From NCBI GenBank assembly GCA_902571015.1, contig CACGAC010000004.1:1-64000 (forward strand): a stretch of 64,000 nucleotides of DNA, in the 5' to 3' direction. Each line of letters begins with the position of its first letter. The first letter of the stretch is position 1. A program made the translations under genes and the position numbers. Below, in pieces: positions 42,971 to 50,977 of this stretch. A model generated the notes under the pieces. The model saw only the letters and a list, made by a program, of their open reading frames with translations. It was not told the DNA's origin and ran no database searches. Source of the stretch: an uncultured Pelagibacteraceae bacterium. GTDB taxonomy: Bacteria; Pseudomonadota; Alphaproteobacteria; Pelagibacterales; Pelagibacteraceae.

Positions 42971-44582
42971 TATTATCTCTTAATATATATTTAGATGTAA
43001 TTATAATGAAAGAAGTTGCAATTAAAATTAAAAATAATGATGGGACTGCAGCAGCCTCTAATAAATCTTCGGATGCGGATATATAAGCTGTAGTTGCAAA
43101 AGTCTCAAAATTAAAAGGTCTCAAGATTAAAGTAATAGGTAATTCCCTTATAATCTCTAAAGAAATCAATATACAAACAAATAATAAAGAGTTTCTCAAG
43201 AAGGGTATATGAATATTCATAAATGTTTTTCGTTTTGAATAACCTAGTAAATAAGAACTTTCATCGACTGATATATTAATTTTTTCATATCCAGATTTAA
43301 TTCCATTAAAGGCCAAAGAATAAAATCTCACAAAATACACGAGAACTAATCCTAAAATAGAGCCAATAAATATTTTCTTGATAGAAAATAATCCTAGATT
43401 TTTAACAACACTCTCGTCGAACCAAGCTATAAAAGTTATAAATGCAACTGCTAAAATTACACCAGGTATTGCATATCCCGAAATTGATAAAGTTGATAAA
43501 ATATTTAAAGTTTTATTTTTTGTAACTCTATTTCCATAGTTTGAGATTAAAGAAAACATTATCAATACAAAGCTTGATAAAATAACTAAATAAAGTGTAT
43601 TACCCAAAAGATTAATAATTTGTAGATCAAATAAATTTTCTGGAAATTTAATTGTCCAATAAAACATTTGACTTAAAGGAAATAAAAAACTTAAAAAGAA
43701 AACAAGAAAACAAAAAAGGAAAGCAGCTATTGATTTGGTTCCCTTAAGTTGTAACTTCTGTTTTTGTTTAAAACCTCCTTTTGAATTAAAGTGATATTTC
43801 GCCTTATTTCTTGATAAATTTTCTAATATAAACAAGGCAAATATGAACAATAATAAGAAGAATGATAACTGGTTTGCAAAAGCAAGGTCATCAAATGTTA
43901 TCCATGAATTATATATTCCTGTAGTGAGTGTATTTATTGAAAAAAAATCTACTGCCCCAAATTCTGCTAGTGTTTCCATTGCGACCAAAGATAAGCCTGC
44001 AACTATTGCCGGTCGTGCTGCAGGAAGAATAATTGAATATAATGTTTTAAAATTTGTAAAACCCAAGTTTTTACCTAGGTCAATGAAGTTTTGTGATTGA
44101 TATAAAAACGAAGCTCTAGCTAAAATATATACGTATGCAAATAATGAAAAAGAAAGAGATAGTATGACTCCAATCATTCCATCAAATTTTGGAATATATA
44201 AATTATAATTTTTATCTCCAAAAAAGTTTTTTAAGATAGAATATGCTGTACCGTAATTTTCAAAAAAGGCTGTTAATGAATAAGCATAAATATATGGAGG
44301 AACTGCAAATGATAGTATCAATGCCCATTTAAAAAAATTACTTAATGGAAATTCATAAAAAGATACCAAGTATGCAGTTCCAGTTCCAATCAAAAAAGTT
44401 AATAATAGAACACTTATCAATAAAATTATGGAGTTAGAAATATACTCAAATAAAAAAGTATCTTTTAAAATTTCATAGTAATTTGATGTGGATTCAAAAA
44501 AACTTAAAAATACAGTTAGAATTGGAATAATAACAAAAATAGAAATTAAAAGAGAGGATATATACCAAAAATTTATTCTCAT
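42963..44582 (-). CDS. fbpB: Fe(3+) ABC transporter permease
   Basis: A 539-residue permease with about twelve membrane segments, two copies of the six-helix binding-protein-dependent unit. The EAA-type loops read LGFTNFKTLYSIILPAARPA (about 180-199) and a matching LGYSKRKTFMNIHIPFLRN (about 440-458). It forms the channel for iron released by FbpA. A hairpin separates it from the upstream small Cys protein and fbpA. Confidence 0.92.
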   Translation of the reverse strand: MRINFWYISSLLISIFVIIPILTVFLSFFESTSNYYEILKDTFLFEYISNSIILLISVLLLTFLIGTGTAYLVSFYEFPLSNFFKWALILSFAVPPYIYAYSLTAFFENYGTAYSILKNFFGDKNYNLYIPKFDGMIGVILSLSFSLFAYVYILARASFLYQSQNFIDLGKNLGFTNFKTLYSIILPAARPAIVAGLSLVAMETLAEFGAVDFFSINTLTTGIYNSWITFDDLAFANQLSFFLLLFIFALFILENLSRNKAKYHFNSKGGFKQKQKLQLKGTKSIAAFLFCFLVFFLSFLFPLSQMFYWTIKFPENLFDLQIINLLGNTLYLVILSSFVLIMFSLISNYGNRVTKNKTLNILSTLSISGYAIPGVILAVAFITFIAWFDESVVKNLGLFSIKKIFIGSILGLVLVYFVRFYSLAFNGIKSGYEKINISVDESSYLLGYSKRKTFMNIHIPFLRNSLLFVCILISLEIIRELPITLILRPFNFETFATTAYISASEDLLEAAAVPSLFLILIATSFIIITSKYILRDNNE

Positions 44583-44618
44583 AATTTATATTCCGCCTTA
44601 TAAATATGGAAAGTATTT

Positions 44619-44647
44619 GTGTCCACACTTTAAAAAAGCGTGGACAC
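44619..44647 (-). terminator. Intercistronic hairpin between fbpA/orf57 and fbpB
   Basis: GTGTCCAC (44619-44626) and GTGGACAC (44640-44647) are a perfect 8-bp pair, with an inner CTTT/AAAG extension on the minus strand. There is no long T-run behind it. It is placed where partial termination or mRNA protection would raise binding protein over permease, as known in other ABC operons. Confidence 0.5.
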
Positions 44648-44658
44648 CCAGAAAAAAA

Positions 44659-44832
44659 TCAAAAATCAAATACTTTTAGGATATGCGGAACCTCCCTAGT
44701 TTTAATTTCTGAAATTTTTCTATCATTTATTCTTTTATCGATTTTTTTACATTCAAAATAACATGGAGTGCATCCCTTAGAGGATTTATTAAAATCAATA
44801 TCCGAAATAAATTTCTTTTTATTTTTCACCAT
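44659..44832 (-). CDS. Small Cys-containing protein in the iron operon, 57 aa
   Basis: A 57-codon frame beginning 1 nt after the fbpA stop, with GGAAATAA as a plausible ribosome site. It is basic, not membrane-bound, and has C21-TPC24-YFEC28, a C-x2-C-x3-C pattern able to bind Fe, Zn or an Fe-S cluster. The first half is Lys-rich. No family recognised. Co-expression with the ferric transporter suggests a metal-related role. Confidence 0.55.
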   Translation of the reverse strand: MVKNKKKFISDIDFNKSSKGCTPCYFECKKIDKRINDRKISEIKTREVPHILKVFDF

Positions 44833-44833
44833 T

Positions 44834-45862
44834 TTATTTCCAGCCGGCAGCTGTCATTACTTCTAACGCATCTGCTTGTTTAGCTCCATAACTAGAAACT
44901 TTTGTTTTAAGATCTTGTTTAAAATCTAAACCAATATTGTTTACCACTAATGGATTTGCTGAGACATTATCAATCATTGGAAACTCAAAGGTATTATTTA
45001 CAAAATGTTCTTGAGACTCTGGTGTTAATAAAAACTCTACAAGTTTAATGGCATTAGTTTTATTAGGAGCATTTTTTACTAATGCTGCACAACTAATATT
45101 CATATGAGTTCCTCTATCACCTTGATTAGGAAAAAAAGCTTTAACTTTTTTTGCAGCTTCTTGTTGTTCGGGACCCTTTTTACCAGACAACATTAATGCA
45201 AGATAGTAAGTGTTAGCTACGGCAATGTCAGCTTCGCCAGCTGCAACTGCCATTATTTGTGCTCTATCATTTCCTTTAGGCATCCTAGCCATATTAGACA
45301 CAACTCCTTTCGCCCATTCAGCTGTTGCTTTTTTTCCATTATTTTTAACTAATGAAGCTACAAGTGATTTATTATAGATATTGTTGGATGCTCTTATAAC
45401 TAGTCTACCTTTCCATTTTGGATCAGCTAGACTTTCGTAAGTTAAACCAGATAGCTCAGCTCCAGAAACTCTTTCAGGTGAATAATAAACTATTCTTGCT
45501 CTTTTTGCGATTCCGGTCCAATGGCTTGTTCTAAAATTTGCTGGCACTACTGCTTTAATAGCTGCAGATGTTAAACCAGATTGAGTCATTCCCTTTGATT
45601 TAAATACTCCACATCTTCCTGCGTCAGCAGTAATGTAAAGGTCTGCGGAAGAGTCGACACCCTCTTCTATCATTCTTTTTTCAAGTGCGCCTGCCTTACC
45701 ATTTATCAAGTTAACCTTAATTCCTGTTTTATTTGTAAACTTGTTATAAAGTTCAGCGTCAGCCTTATAATGTCTTGCGTTAAAAACATTTACTTCATTT
45801 GCCATCACAACTGATGATGTAAATAAAGATGCTATCAATGCAAAAATTGATATTTTTCTCAT
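44834..45862 (-). CDS. fbpA: Fe(3+) ABC transporter substrate-binding protein
   Basis: Periplasmic ferric-binding protein, 342 residues from the chosen start. Signal peptide is about 1-22 (ending VVMA), then EVNVFNARHY, where the His-Tyr pair is one iron-ligand site; the TYYLALML segment and nearby Tyr give further ligands. The ATG at 45862 is preceded by GGAGAAA and begins directly with the signal peptide, so it is preferred to the ATG at 45883, which would add 7 polar residues. Two Fur-like boxes lie upstream. Among the most expressed uptake proteins in iron-poor seawater. Confidence 0.93.
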   Translation of the reverse strand: MRKISIFALIASLFTSSVVMANEVNVFNARHYKADAELYNKFTNKTGIKVNLINGKAGALEKRMIEEGVDSSADLYITADAGRCGVFKSKGMTQSGLTSAAIKAVVPANFRTSHWTGIAKRARIVYYSPERVSGAELSGLTYESLADPKWKGRLVIRASNNIYNKSLVASLVKNNGKKATAEWAKGVVSNMARMPKGNDRAQIMAVAAGEADIAVANTYYLALMLSGKKGPEQQEAAKKVKAFFPNQGDRGTHMNISCAALVKNAPNKTNAIKLVEFLLTPESQEHFVNNTFEFPMIDNVSANPLVVNNIGLDFKQDLKTKVSSYGAKQADALEVMTAAGWK

Positions 45863-45895
45863 TATTTCTCCATTCTTCCGCATGATTTAATTGAG

Positions 45896-45928
45896 AATGA
45901 GAACTATTCTCATTGAGAATGATTATCA
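45896..45928 (-). promoter_or_regulatory. Two Fur-like boxes upstream of fbpA
   Basis: AATGAGAA-CTA-TTCTCATT is a perfect 8+3+8 palindrome (45896-45914). It overlaps TGAGAATGATTATCA (45914-45928), which matches the 7-1-7 Fur motif at 14 of 15 positions. The direct repeat TTGAGAATGA occurs at 45891 and 45913. Centres are 16 bp apart. Iron-dependent repression by a Fur-family protein is expected. Confidence 0.7.
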
Positions 45929-45951
45929 ATCGCAAAGATGTCGCAGGCTAT

Positions 45952-46842
45952 CTAAGACTTCCAGTCGCCTATTTTGCTGAATAAAAAGTTCCTAAAAGCC
46001 TGAACTCTGGCTGTGTTTTTTAAAGATTGCGGATAAACAAAGTGAGCTTCCGTAATCGGTCCCTCTGATTTTGGAAGGACTTTGATTATATTTCTTGAAT
46101 TACTTACAAGATATTCTGGTAATGCAGCTAAACCAACGCCAGCCTCTACTGCTAAAAGGAGTCCCATTACGCTATTTACCTTCATAATCGGCTTTCGCTT
46201 TTTACCATCATGCATTCCTAATTTTAACGCCCAATCTGGATTATAAACTGGTGATGGAGCCCCTTTTCCAAAAGATATAAATTTATGTTTATTTAAATCA
46301 CCCAGTGTCTTTGGCATACCGTATTTCTCTAAATACTTATTAGAACCGTATATAAAGTATTTAAGATCAATTAATTTTTTTTGAATATAATTTAGTTGTT
46401 TTGGTCTTCTCATAAAAATGCCAATATCAGCTTGTCTGGTGCTTAAATCTAGCTCTTTGTCCTCAAAAATAAGTTCTATTTCTACTTCAGGGTTTAGACG
46501 CATAAATTCTTCAATTCTTGGTGTTAACCAATGTGTACCAAAACTTCTAACTGTTGTAATTGTTAATTTGCCAGTGGGTTTATTTTTTTGATCTCCTAGT
46601 GAAGTTTCCACTTCTTTAAGTTTGCTTATAACTTCGTGTGCAGTTTTAAATACATACTCTCCATTTTCGGTTAGCGTAAGACCTCTTGCGTGTCTTTCAA
46701 ATAATTGAACTTTTAAATCTTGTTCCAAAGATTGAATTTGTCTACTTATTGCTGATTGACTAAGATTTAAATTAACAGTGGCATTAGTAAAACTTCCTGC
46801 TTCTGCAACTGCATGAAAAATTTTAAGTTTATCCCAGTCCAT
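45952..46842 (-). CDS. LysR-family transcriptional regulator
   Basis: A 296-residue LysR-type regulator. The winged HTH at about 5-60 reads FHAVAEAGSFTNATVNLNLSQSAISRQI; the effector domain spans about 90-290. The ATG overlaps the acuI stop at a TAATG junction, an unusual arrangement since LysR genes are commonly divergent from their target. It may control folE-acuI or another locus. Ligand unknown. Confidence 0.9.
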   Translation of the reverse strand: MDWDKLKIFHAVAEAGSFTNATVNLNLSQSAISRQIQSLEQDLKVQLFERHARGLTLTENGEYVFKTAHEVISKLKEVETSLGDQKNKPTGKLTITTVRSFGTHWLTPRIEEFMRLNPEVEIELIFEDKELDLSTRQADIGIFMRRPKQLNYIQKKLIDLKYFIYGSNKYLEKYGMPKTLGDLNKHKFISFGKGAPSPVYNPDWALKLGMHDGKKRKPIMKVNSVMGLLLAVEAGVGLAALPEYLVSNSRNIIKVLPKSEGPITEAHFVYPQSLKNTARVQAFRNFLFSKIGDWKS

Positions 46843-47843
46843 TATTTATTTAAATCAACTAAAACTCTTCCAGAAATTTCACCGTTTAATATTTTAGGAT
46901 AAGTTTCAATTAACTCCTCCAAGCTAACAGTTTGAATAGATTTTTCTATTAAGTTGAAATCGATTAATTTTGCAGCCTCTCCCCAAATAAATTCTCTTCT
47001 TTTGATGCTACAATTAGCTGAGTCCATTCCCCAAAGTTTTATTCCTCGTAACATGAAAGGAATTACATTAGTATTTAATTCATTTGTACTTGCATTACCA
47101 CATACTGCAACAATCCCATTTGAATTAGTTTGAACAATTGCATTAGCTAAAATTTTACCACCGACGGTGTCGACTACCCCATCCCATAAACCTTTGTCTA
47201 TAAGTTTTGGATCTTTATCAAATTCAGCACGATTTATAACGCTTTTAGCACCTAATGATTTTAAATAATGCGCTTTAGAATCTTTTCCTGTTACTGCAGT
47301 AACGTTGTATCCCATTTTATTGAGTATCATAACTGCAATGCTTCCTACTCCACCAGTTGCACCTGTAACTAAAACATCATTTACTTTTGCACCAAGTAAT
47401 ATTTCTTCTCGGGCTTTTATTGCAAATGCTGCCATTAAAGATGTAAAACCCGCAGTCCCTAAAATCATTGCTTGTTTAGTTGTTAAATCAACTGGTTTTT
47501 TTACTAAGAATTCTCCGTTAACTTTTGCTATTTGAGAATATCCACCATAAAAGATTTCGCCGACTCTAAACCCAGTTAAAATTACCTCATCACCTGATTT
47601 AAATTTTGAATTATCACTTTCTAAAACAGTTCCTGAAAAATCTATGCCTGGGATATGGGGGAACTCTTTTACTAACCTACCACCATTTTTTAAAATCATT
47701 CCATCTTTAAAATTAAGATCTGAATAATCAACTTTGATTGTTACATTACCATGTTTTAAAAAACTTTTGTCTAATGATTTTACTTCTCTTGTAAAGTTGT
47801 CACCCTCTTGATTTAAAACTAATGCTTTAAATTGGTCTGACAC
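46842..47843 (-). CDS. acuI: MDR-family oxidoreductase, AcuI/YhdH-type acrylyl-CoA reductase
   Basis: A 333-residue zinc-free medium-chain reductase. DYSDLNFKDGMILKNGG (about 39-55), IPGIDFSGTV (about 64-73) and the NADPH loop VTGATGGVGSIAVMIL (about 159-174) match the YhdH/AcuI branch, which reduces acryloyl-CoA to propionyl-CoA and so removes a toxic DMSP product. It follows folE by 2 nt and is coupled to lysR. DMSP lyase is not in view; the substrate link is from family knowledge. Confidence 0.88.
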   Translation of the reverse strand: MSDQFKALVLNQEGDNFTREVKSLDKSFLKHGNVTIKVDYSDLNFKDGMILKNGGRLVKEFPHIPGIDFSGTVLESDNSKFKSGDEVILTGFRVGEIFYGGYSQIAKVNGEFLVKKPVDLTTKQAMILGTAGFTSLMAAFAIKAREEILLGAKVNDVLVTGATGGVGSIAVMILNKMGYNVTAVTGKDSKAHYLKSLGAKSVINRAEFDKDPKLIDKGLWDGVVDTVGGKILANAIVQTNSNGIVAVCGNASTNELNTNVIPFMLRGIKLWGMDSANCSIKRREFIWGEAAKLIDFNLIEKSIQTVSLEELIETYPKILNGEISGRVLVDLNK

Positions 47844-47845
47844 TT

Positions 47846-48460
47846 TTAATCTTTTGAATTACTTATTAACCTTAAATATCTATTTTGATAACTTAAATCT
47901 TCTTTGAATTGACCTAAATAATAATTTGTGACTGTTGTAGCTTGTTCCTTTTTAATCCCTCTCATAGTCATACATTGATGAGTTGAGTCTATTGTAACAG
48001 CTACACCTTTTGCATCTAAAGATTGCATTAGTGTATTCGCAATCTGCATAGTTAATCTTTCCTGGGTTTGTAATCTTTTAGAAAAAACCTCAACAACTCT
48101 TGCTAATTTACTTAATCCAACAACTCTTTCGTTAGGTATGTAAGCTACATGAGCTTTACCAATTATTGGTGCCATATGATGTTCGCAATGACTTTGAACT
48201 GAGATATTTTTTTGAATAACCATGTCATCATACCCATCCACATCACCAAAGGTTTTATCTAAAACTTGAATAGGATCTTCCTTATAACCTTTAAAATACT
48301 CCTTAAATGCTTTAACAACTCTTTTTGGAGTTTCTAATAATCCCTCTCGATTAGGATCTTCACCCATCCAAGACAAAATAGTTTTAAAAGCCTCTTCTGC
48401 TTCTTTGTCAGAGATCTTCTTAGAATTTTGATTATTATCAATGTTTTTAACTAACTTCAT
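47846..48460 (-). CDS. folE: GTP cyclohydrolase I
   Basis: First enzyme of folate/pterin synthesis, converting GTP to dihydroneopterin triphosphate. 204 residues, with the signature SVQSHCEHHMAPIIGKAHVAYIP starting near residue 87 (zinc-binding Cys and His), LSKLARVVEVFSKR (about 117-130) and CMTMRGIKK (about 163-171). Seven C residues occupy the ribosome-site position directly before the ATG. Head of folE-acuI-lysR; together with the pab genes it supplies the folate used by the one-carbon enzymes here. Confidence 0.96.
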   Translation of the reverse strand: MKLVKNIDNNQNSKKISDKEAEEAFKTILSWMGEDPNREGLLETPKRVVKAFKEYFKGYKEDPIQVLDKTFGDVDGYDDMVIQKNISVQSHCEHHMAPIIGKAHVAYIPNERVVGLSKLARVVEVFSKRLQTQERLTMQIANTLMQSLDAKGVAVTIDSTHQCMTMRGIKKEQATTVTNYYLGQFKEDLSYQNRYLRLISNSKD

Positions 48461-48467
48461 GGGGGGG
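48461..48467 (-). repeat. C7 homopolymer adjacent to the folE start
   Basis: Seven consecutive C (minus strand) fill positions -7 to -1 of folE. G/C homopolymers of this length are out of place in so A/T-rich a sequence and no Shine-Dalgarno can be present there. Confidence 0.7.
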
Positions 48468-48536
48468 TTTATACATATAAATGCGCATTTTTAAAATATT
48501 TAATATATCTTTATATGTGCTACATAATCACCGAAT

Positions 48537-49004
48537 ATGTTCAAAAAAAGAGAAAATGTGGTTGAAATTGAAGAAGGAAATCTTCTTTCACCTAAATTTG
48601 ATAATGATGGTTTAATACCTGTCATTACAATGTGCTCTCAAACAAAAGAAATTTTAATGCATGGTTATATGAACGTTGAGGCATTAAAAAAAACAATTGA
48701 AACAAAAGAAGCTCACTATTATAGCAGATCAAGAAAAGCTATCTGGCACAAAGGCAAAACTAGTGGTTTCATTCAAAAAGTAACTGAAATCAAAATTGAT
48801 GATGATCAAGACTCGGTTTGGCTTTCTGTTGATATTGGAGACGGAGCTAGTTGTCACGTCGGTTATAGATCTTGTTTTTATAGATCTATACCACTTGGAC
48901 CAATTGAAAATGGTAGAGAAGTTCAGATGAAATTCACTGAAAAAGAAAAAAAATTTGACCCAGAAAAAGTTTATAAAGGTCAGCCCAATCCAACTAAAAT
49001 TTAA
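48537..49004 (+). CDS. hisI: Phosphoribosyl-AMP cyclohydrolase
   Basis: Third step of histidine synthesis. 155 residues with the conserved MHGYMNVEAL (about 41-50), YYSRSRKAIWHKGKTSG (about 61-77), and zinc/Mg ligands in DGASCHVGYRSCFYR (about 102-116). The HisE domain is absent, so a separate gene is expected. It stands alone from other his genes and heads a run of 2OG-oxygenase genes, 7 nt apart. Confidence 0.95.
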   Translation: MFKKRENVVEIEEGNLLSPKFDNDGLIPVITMCSQTKEILMHGYMNVEALKKTIETKEAHYYSRSRKAIWHKGKTSGFIQKVTEIKIDDDQDSVWLSVDIGDGASCHVGYRSCFYRSIPLGPIENGREVQMKFTEKEKKFDPEKVYKGQPNPTKI

Positions 49005-49011
49005 TATTATT

Positions 49012-49620
49012 ATGAGAGTCTTAAAACCTTTTGGCCCAAGAATTGCTGTAACTAAAATTCCTTTAAAAATTATAAATTTAGTTAATAAAGAAGTTGATCT
49101 CATTGTAAATAACAGATCAAGATTGAAAAGAAGTGACTACTCAAAAAAGCTTGTAGGTCAAGTTAAACAAGAAATAAGATTATCAAACTCATTTGTAAAC
49201 AAATATCTTTTTAAATTTATAAAAATGAATGTAAAAAAATATATAAAAAAAAGTACCAATAAAAATTTAAAAAAAATAAACTTAAAAAGTTTTTGGATAG
49301 TCAGACAATATAAAAATGAGTATAATCCAGTTCATTTTCATAGCGGTAACATTTCAGGTGTTGGTTATTTAAAAATTCCCAAAAATATTACCAAAGGTAC
49401 AAAAAGACTTAAAACGAATGGAACAATAGATTTTATACATGGATCAAAATCTTTCTTAAGTAATAGTTTGTATAACCATAATCCAAAAGTTGGGGATATG
49501 ATTATATTTCCGAATTACTTAATGCATACTGCTTACCCTTTTAAAAGAGATGGAGAAAGAAGATCTTTTTCATTTAATTTAGATATTGATAAAAAAACAT
49601 TTGACGTTTTCAATGGATAA
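49012..49620 (+). CDS. 2OG-Fe(II) oxygenase, TIGR02466-like
   Basis: A 202-residue jelly-roll oxygenase. NPVHFHSGNISGVGYLKIP supplies the first iron ligand and core strand (about 104-122), PNYLMHTAYPF the distal His (about 163-173), and GERRSFSFNL the 2-oxoglutarate-binding Arg (about 178-187). It resembles the TIGR02466 putative 2OG-oxygenase family. The ATG at 49012 is chosen because it follows hisI; a longer frame would run into hisI. It overlaps the next gene by 8 nt. Confidence 0.8.
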   Translation: MRVLKPFGPRIAVTKIPLKIINLVNKEVDLIVNNRSRLKRSDYSKKLVGQVKQEIRLSNSFVNKYLFKFIKMNVKKYIKKSTNKNLKKINLKSFWIVRQYKNEYNPVHFHSGNISGVGYLKIPKNITKGTKRLKTNGTIDFIHGSKSFLSNSLYNHNPKVGDMIIFPNYLMHTAYPFKRDGERRSFSFNLDIDKKTFDVFNG

Positions 49621-49987
49621 AATTCAAAAAAATGTACTTGGAGAAAAATTAGAGGAATGTTCTTTAGATCCTTTAACTGGTTGGTATAGAGATGGTTGTT
49701 GTAATACTGACGAAAATGATCATGGATTACATACTGTTTGTGCTAGAGTTACAACAGAATTTCTAGAGTGGTGCAAAGAGGCAGGAAATGATTTGATTAC
49801 ACCGCACCCAGAATTTGGATTTCCTGGCTTAAAAGATGGAGATGGTTGGTGTGTTTGTGCAACTTGGTATGCAAAAGCAGTAGAGGCTGGAAAAGGTTGC
49901 CCAATTTATTTAAAAAAAACACATGAAAAAACTTTAGATTTGATTCCAATTGATATTTTAAAAAAATATGCAATAGATTTGTCTTAA
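49613..49987 (+). CDS. DUF2237-family protein
   Basis: A 124-residue cytoplasmic protein. The many conserved Cys and Trp (DPLTGWYRDGCCNTDENDHG at about 20-39, then HTVCARVT, FGFPGLKDGDGWCVCATWYAKA) are diagnostic for DUF2237, a bacterial family of unknown function. Start ATG 49613 overlaps the upstream oxygenase; the following oxygenase starts on the last base of its stop. The three genes therefore look like one translationally coupled unit. Confidence 0.9.
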   Translation: MDKIQKNVLGEKLEECSLDPLTGWYRDGCCNTDENDHGLHTVCARVTTEFLEWCKEAGNDLITPHPEFGFPGLKDGDGWCVCATWYAKAVEAGKGCPIYLKKTHEKTLDLIPIDILKKYAIDLS

Positions 49988-50763
49988 TGAATAGTTTTAA
50001 TTTTAAATCATTAGCAAGTCATCATAAAAAAAATTTAACTGTCAAAAATGCTCCTTATGGTCATTGTTCAACAAATAATTTTTTTCCAGATAATATAATA
50101 AATAACATTGCATCGTCTTTTAAATTTCCAGAAACTGTCAGTTCAACTTCTGATCCTTTGTTTCAAAAAACAAAACGTTCACTTAGTAATTATAACTTAT
50201 TTCCAATTGAAATTAAAAAAACAATTGATTATCTCAATTCTCAAAGTTTTATTAATATTCTTGAGGAAAAATTTGATATTAAAAATCTCGTTCCTGACTC
50301 CTCTCTATTTGGTGGTGGTATGCACGAAAGCAGAAATGGAGGATATTTAAAGATACACTCAGATTTCGTTTATATTAGAAATAGAAAACTTAAAAGAATG
50401 TTGAATTTATTAGTTTATTTGAATGATGGCTGGAATGAGAATTGGGGTGGAGCAATCGAATTATGGGACCAAAAGATGAAAAATAATTTTTTAAAGATTT
50501 ATCCAAAAATAAATCATGCTCTTATTTTTAGAACAGATACTGAGTCTAATCATGGGTTTCCAGATCCGATTAATTGTCCTAGAGACAAAAGCAGAAAATC
50601 GTTAGCTTTATACTATTATATTCATGATAATTCTTTATTTAAAAGAACAAAATATTATTACGCGAGATGGAAAAGAAGGCCAGGAATTGAAGAGCCAAAA
50701 TTTGGCGATAACAGAAATTTTATCGAAAGATTTAAAAATAATTTTTTATTTAGATTTAAATAA
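49987..50763 (+). CDS. 2OG-Fe(II) oxygenase
   Basis: A 258-residue protein with the prolyl-hydroxylase-type fold from about 100 to 215. The iron motif is HSDF (His-x-Asp, about 125-128), the distal His lies in TESNHGFPDP (about 184-193), and the 2-oxoglutarate Arg is in DKSRKSLALYYY (about 200-211); LNLLVYLNDGWNENWGGAIELWD between them is typical. It starts on the DUF2237 stop codon. The substrate is unknown; a small molecule or protein side chain is possible. Confidence 0.82.
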   Translation: MNSFNFKSLASHHKKNLTVKNAPYGHCSTNNFFPDNIINNIASSFKFPETVSSTSDPLFQKTKRSLSNYNLFPIEIKKTIDYLNSQSFINILEEKFDIKNLVPDSSLFGGGMHESRNGGYLKIHSDFVYIRNRKLKRMLNLLVYLNDGWNENWGGAIELWDQKMKNNFLKIYPKINHALIFRTDTESNHGFPDPINCPRDKSRKSLALYYYIHDNSLFKRTKYYYARWKRRPGIEEPKFGDNRNFIERFKNNFLFRFK

Positions 50764-50808
50764 ATTAAATATTCCATATTAAGATCTTTAGTAAAATGAA
50801 TTTGACTT

Positions 50809-50973
50809 ATGGGTGAAGATATTTTATCAGTTATATATCTTTTATTAGTAATTGCGCTTGTCTTTCCAGGTTTTTATTATGCAAATAAAAATAAAAAAAT
50901 TTTTTTAAAAAATCTTATTATTTGGCTAGGTATTATTGGAATAGTAATAATTTTTGCTAATTTTCTAAAATAG
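50809..50973 (+). CDS. Small two-helix membrane protein, 54 aa
   Basis: A 54-codon frame 45 nt after the second oxygenase and convergent with the ETF-QO gene (4 nt between stops). Helices at about 5-24 and 33-52 flank ANKNKKIFLKN. The pattern PGFYYANKNKK..LKNLIIWLGI resembles the membrane segment at the start of TIGR02281-type aspartic proteases, but the protease domain is missing. Function unknown. Confidence 0.5.
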   Translation: MGEDILSVIYLLLVIALVFPGFYYANKNKKIFLKNLIIWLGIIGIVIIFANFLK

Positions 50974-50977
50974 CTAA

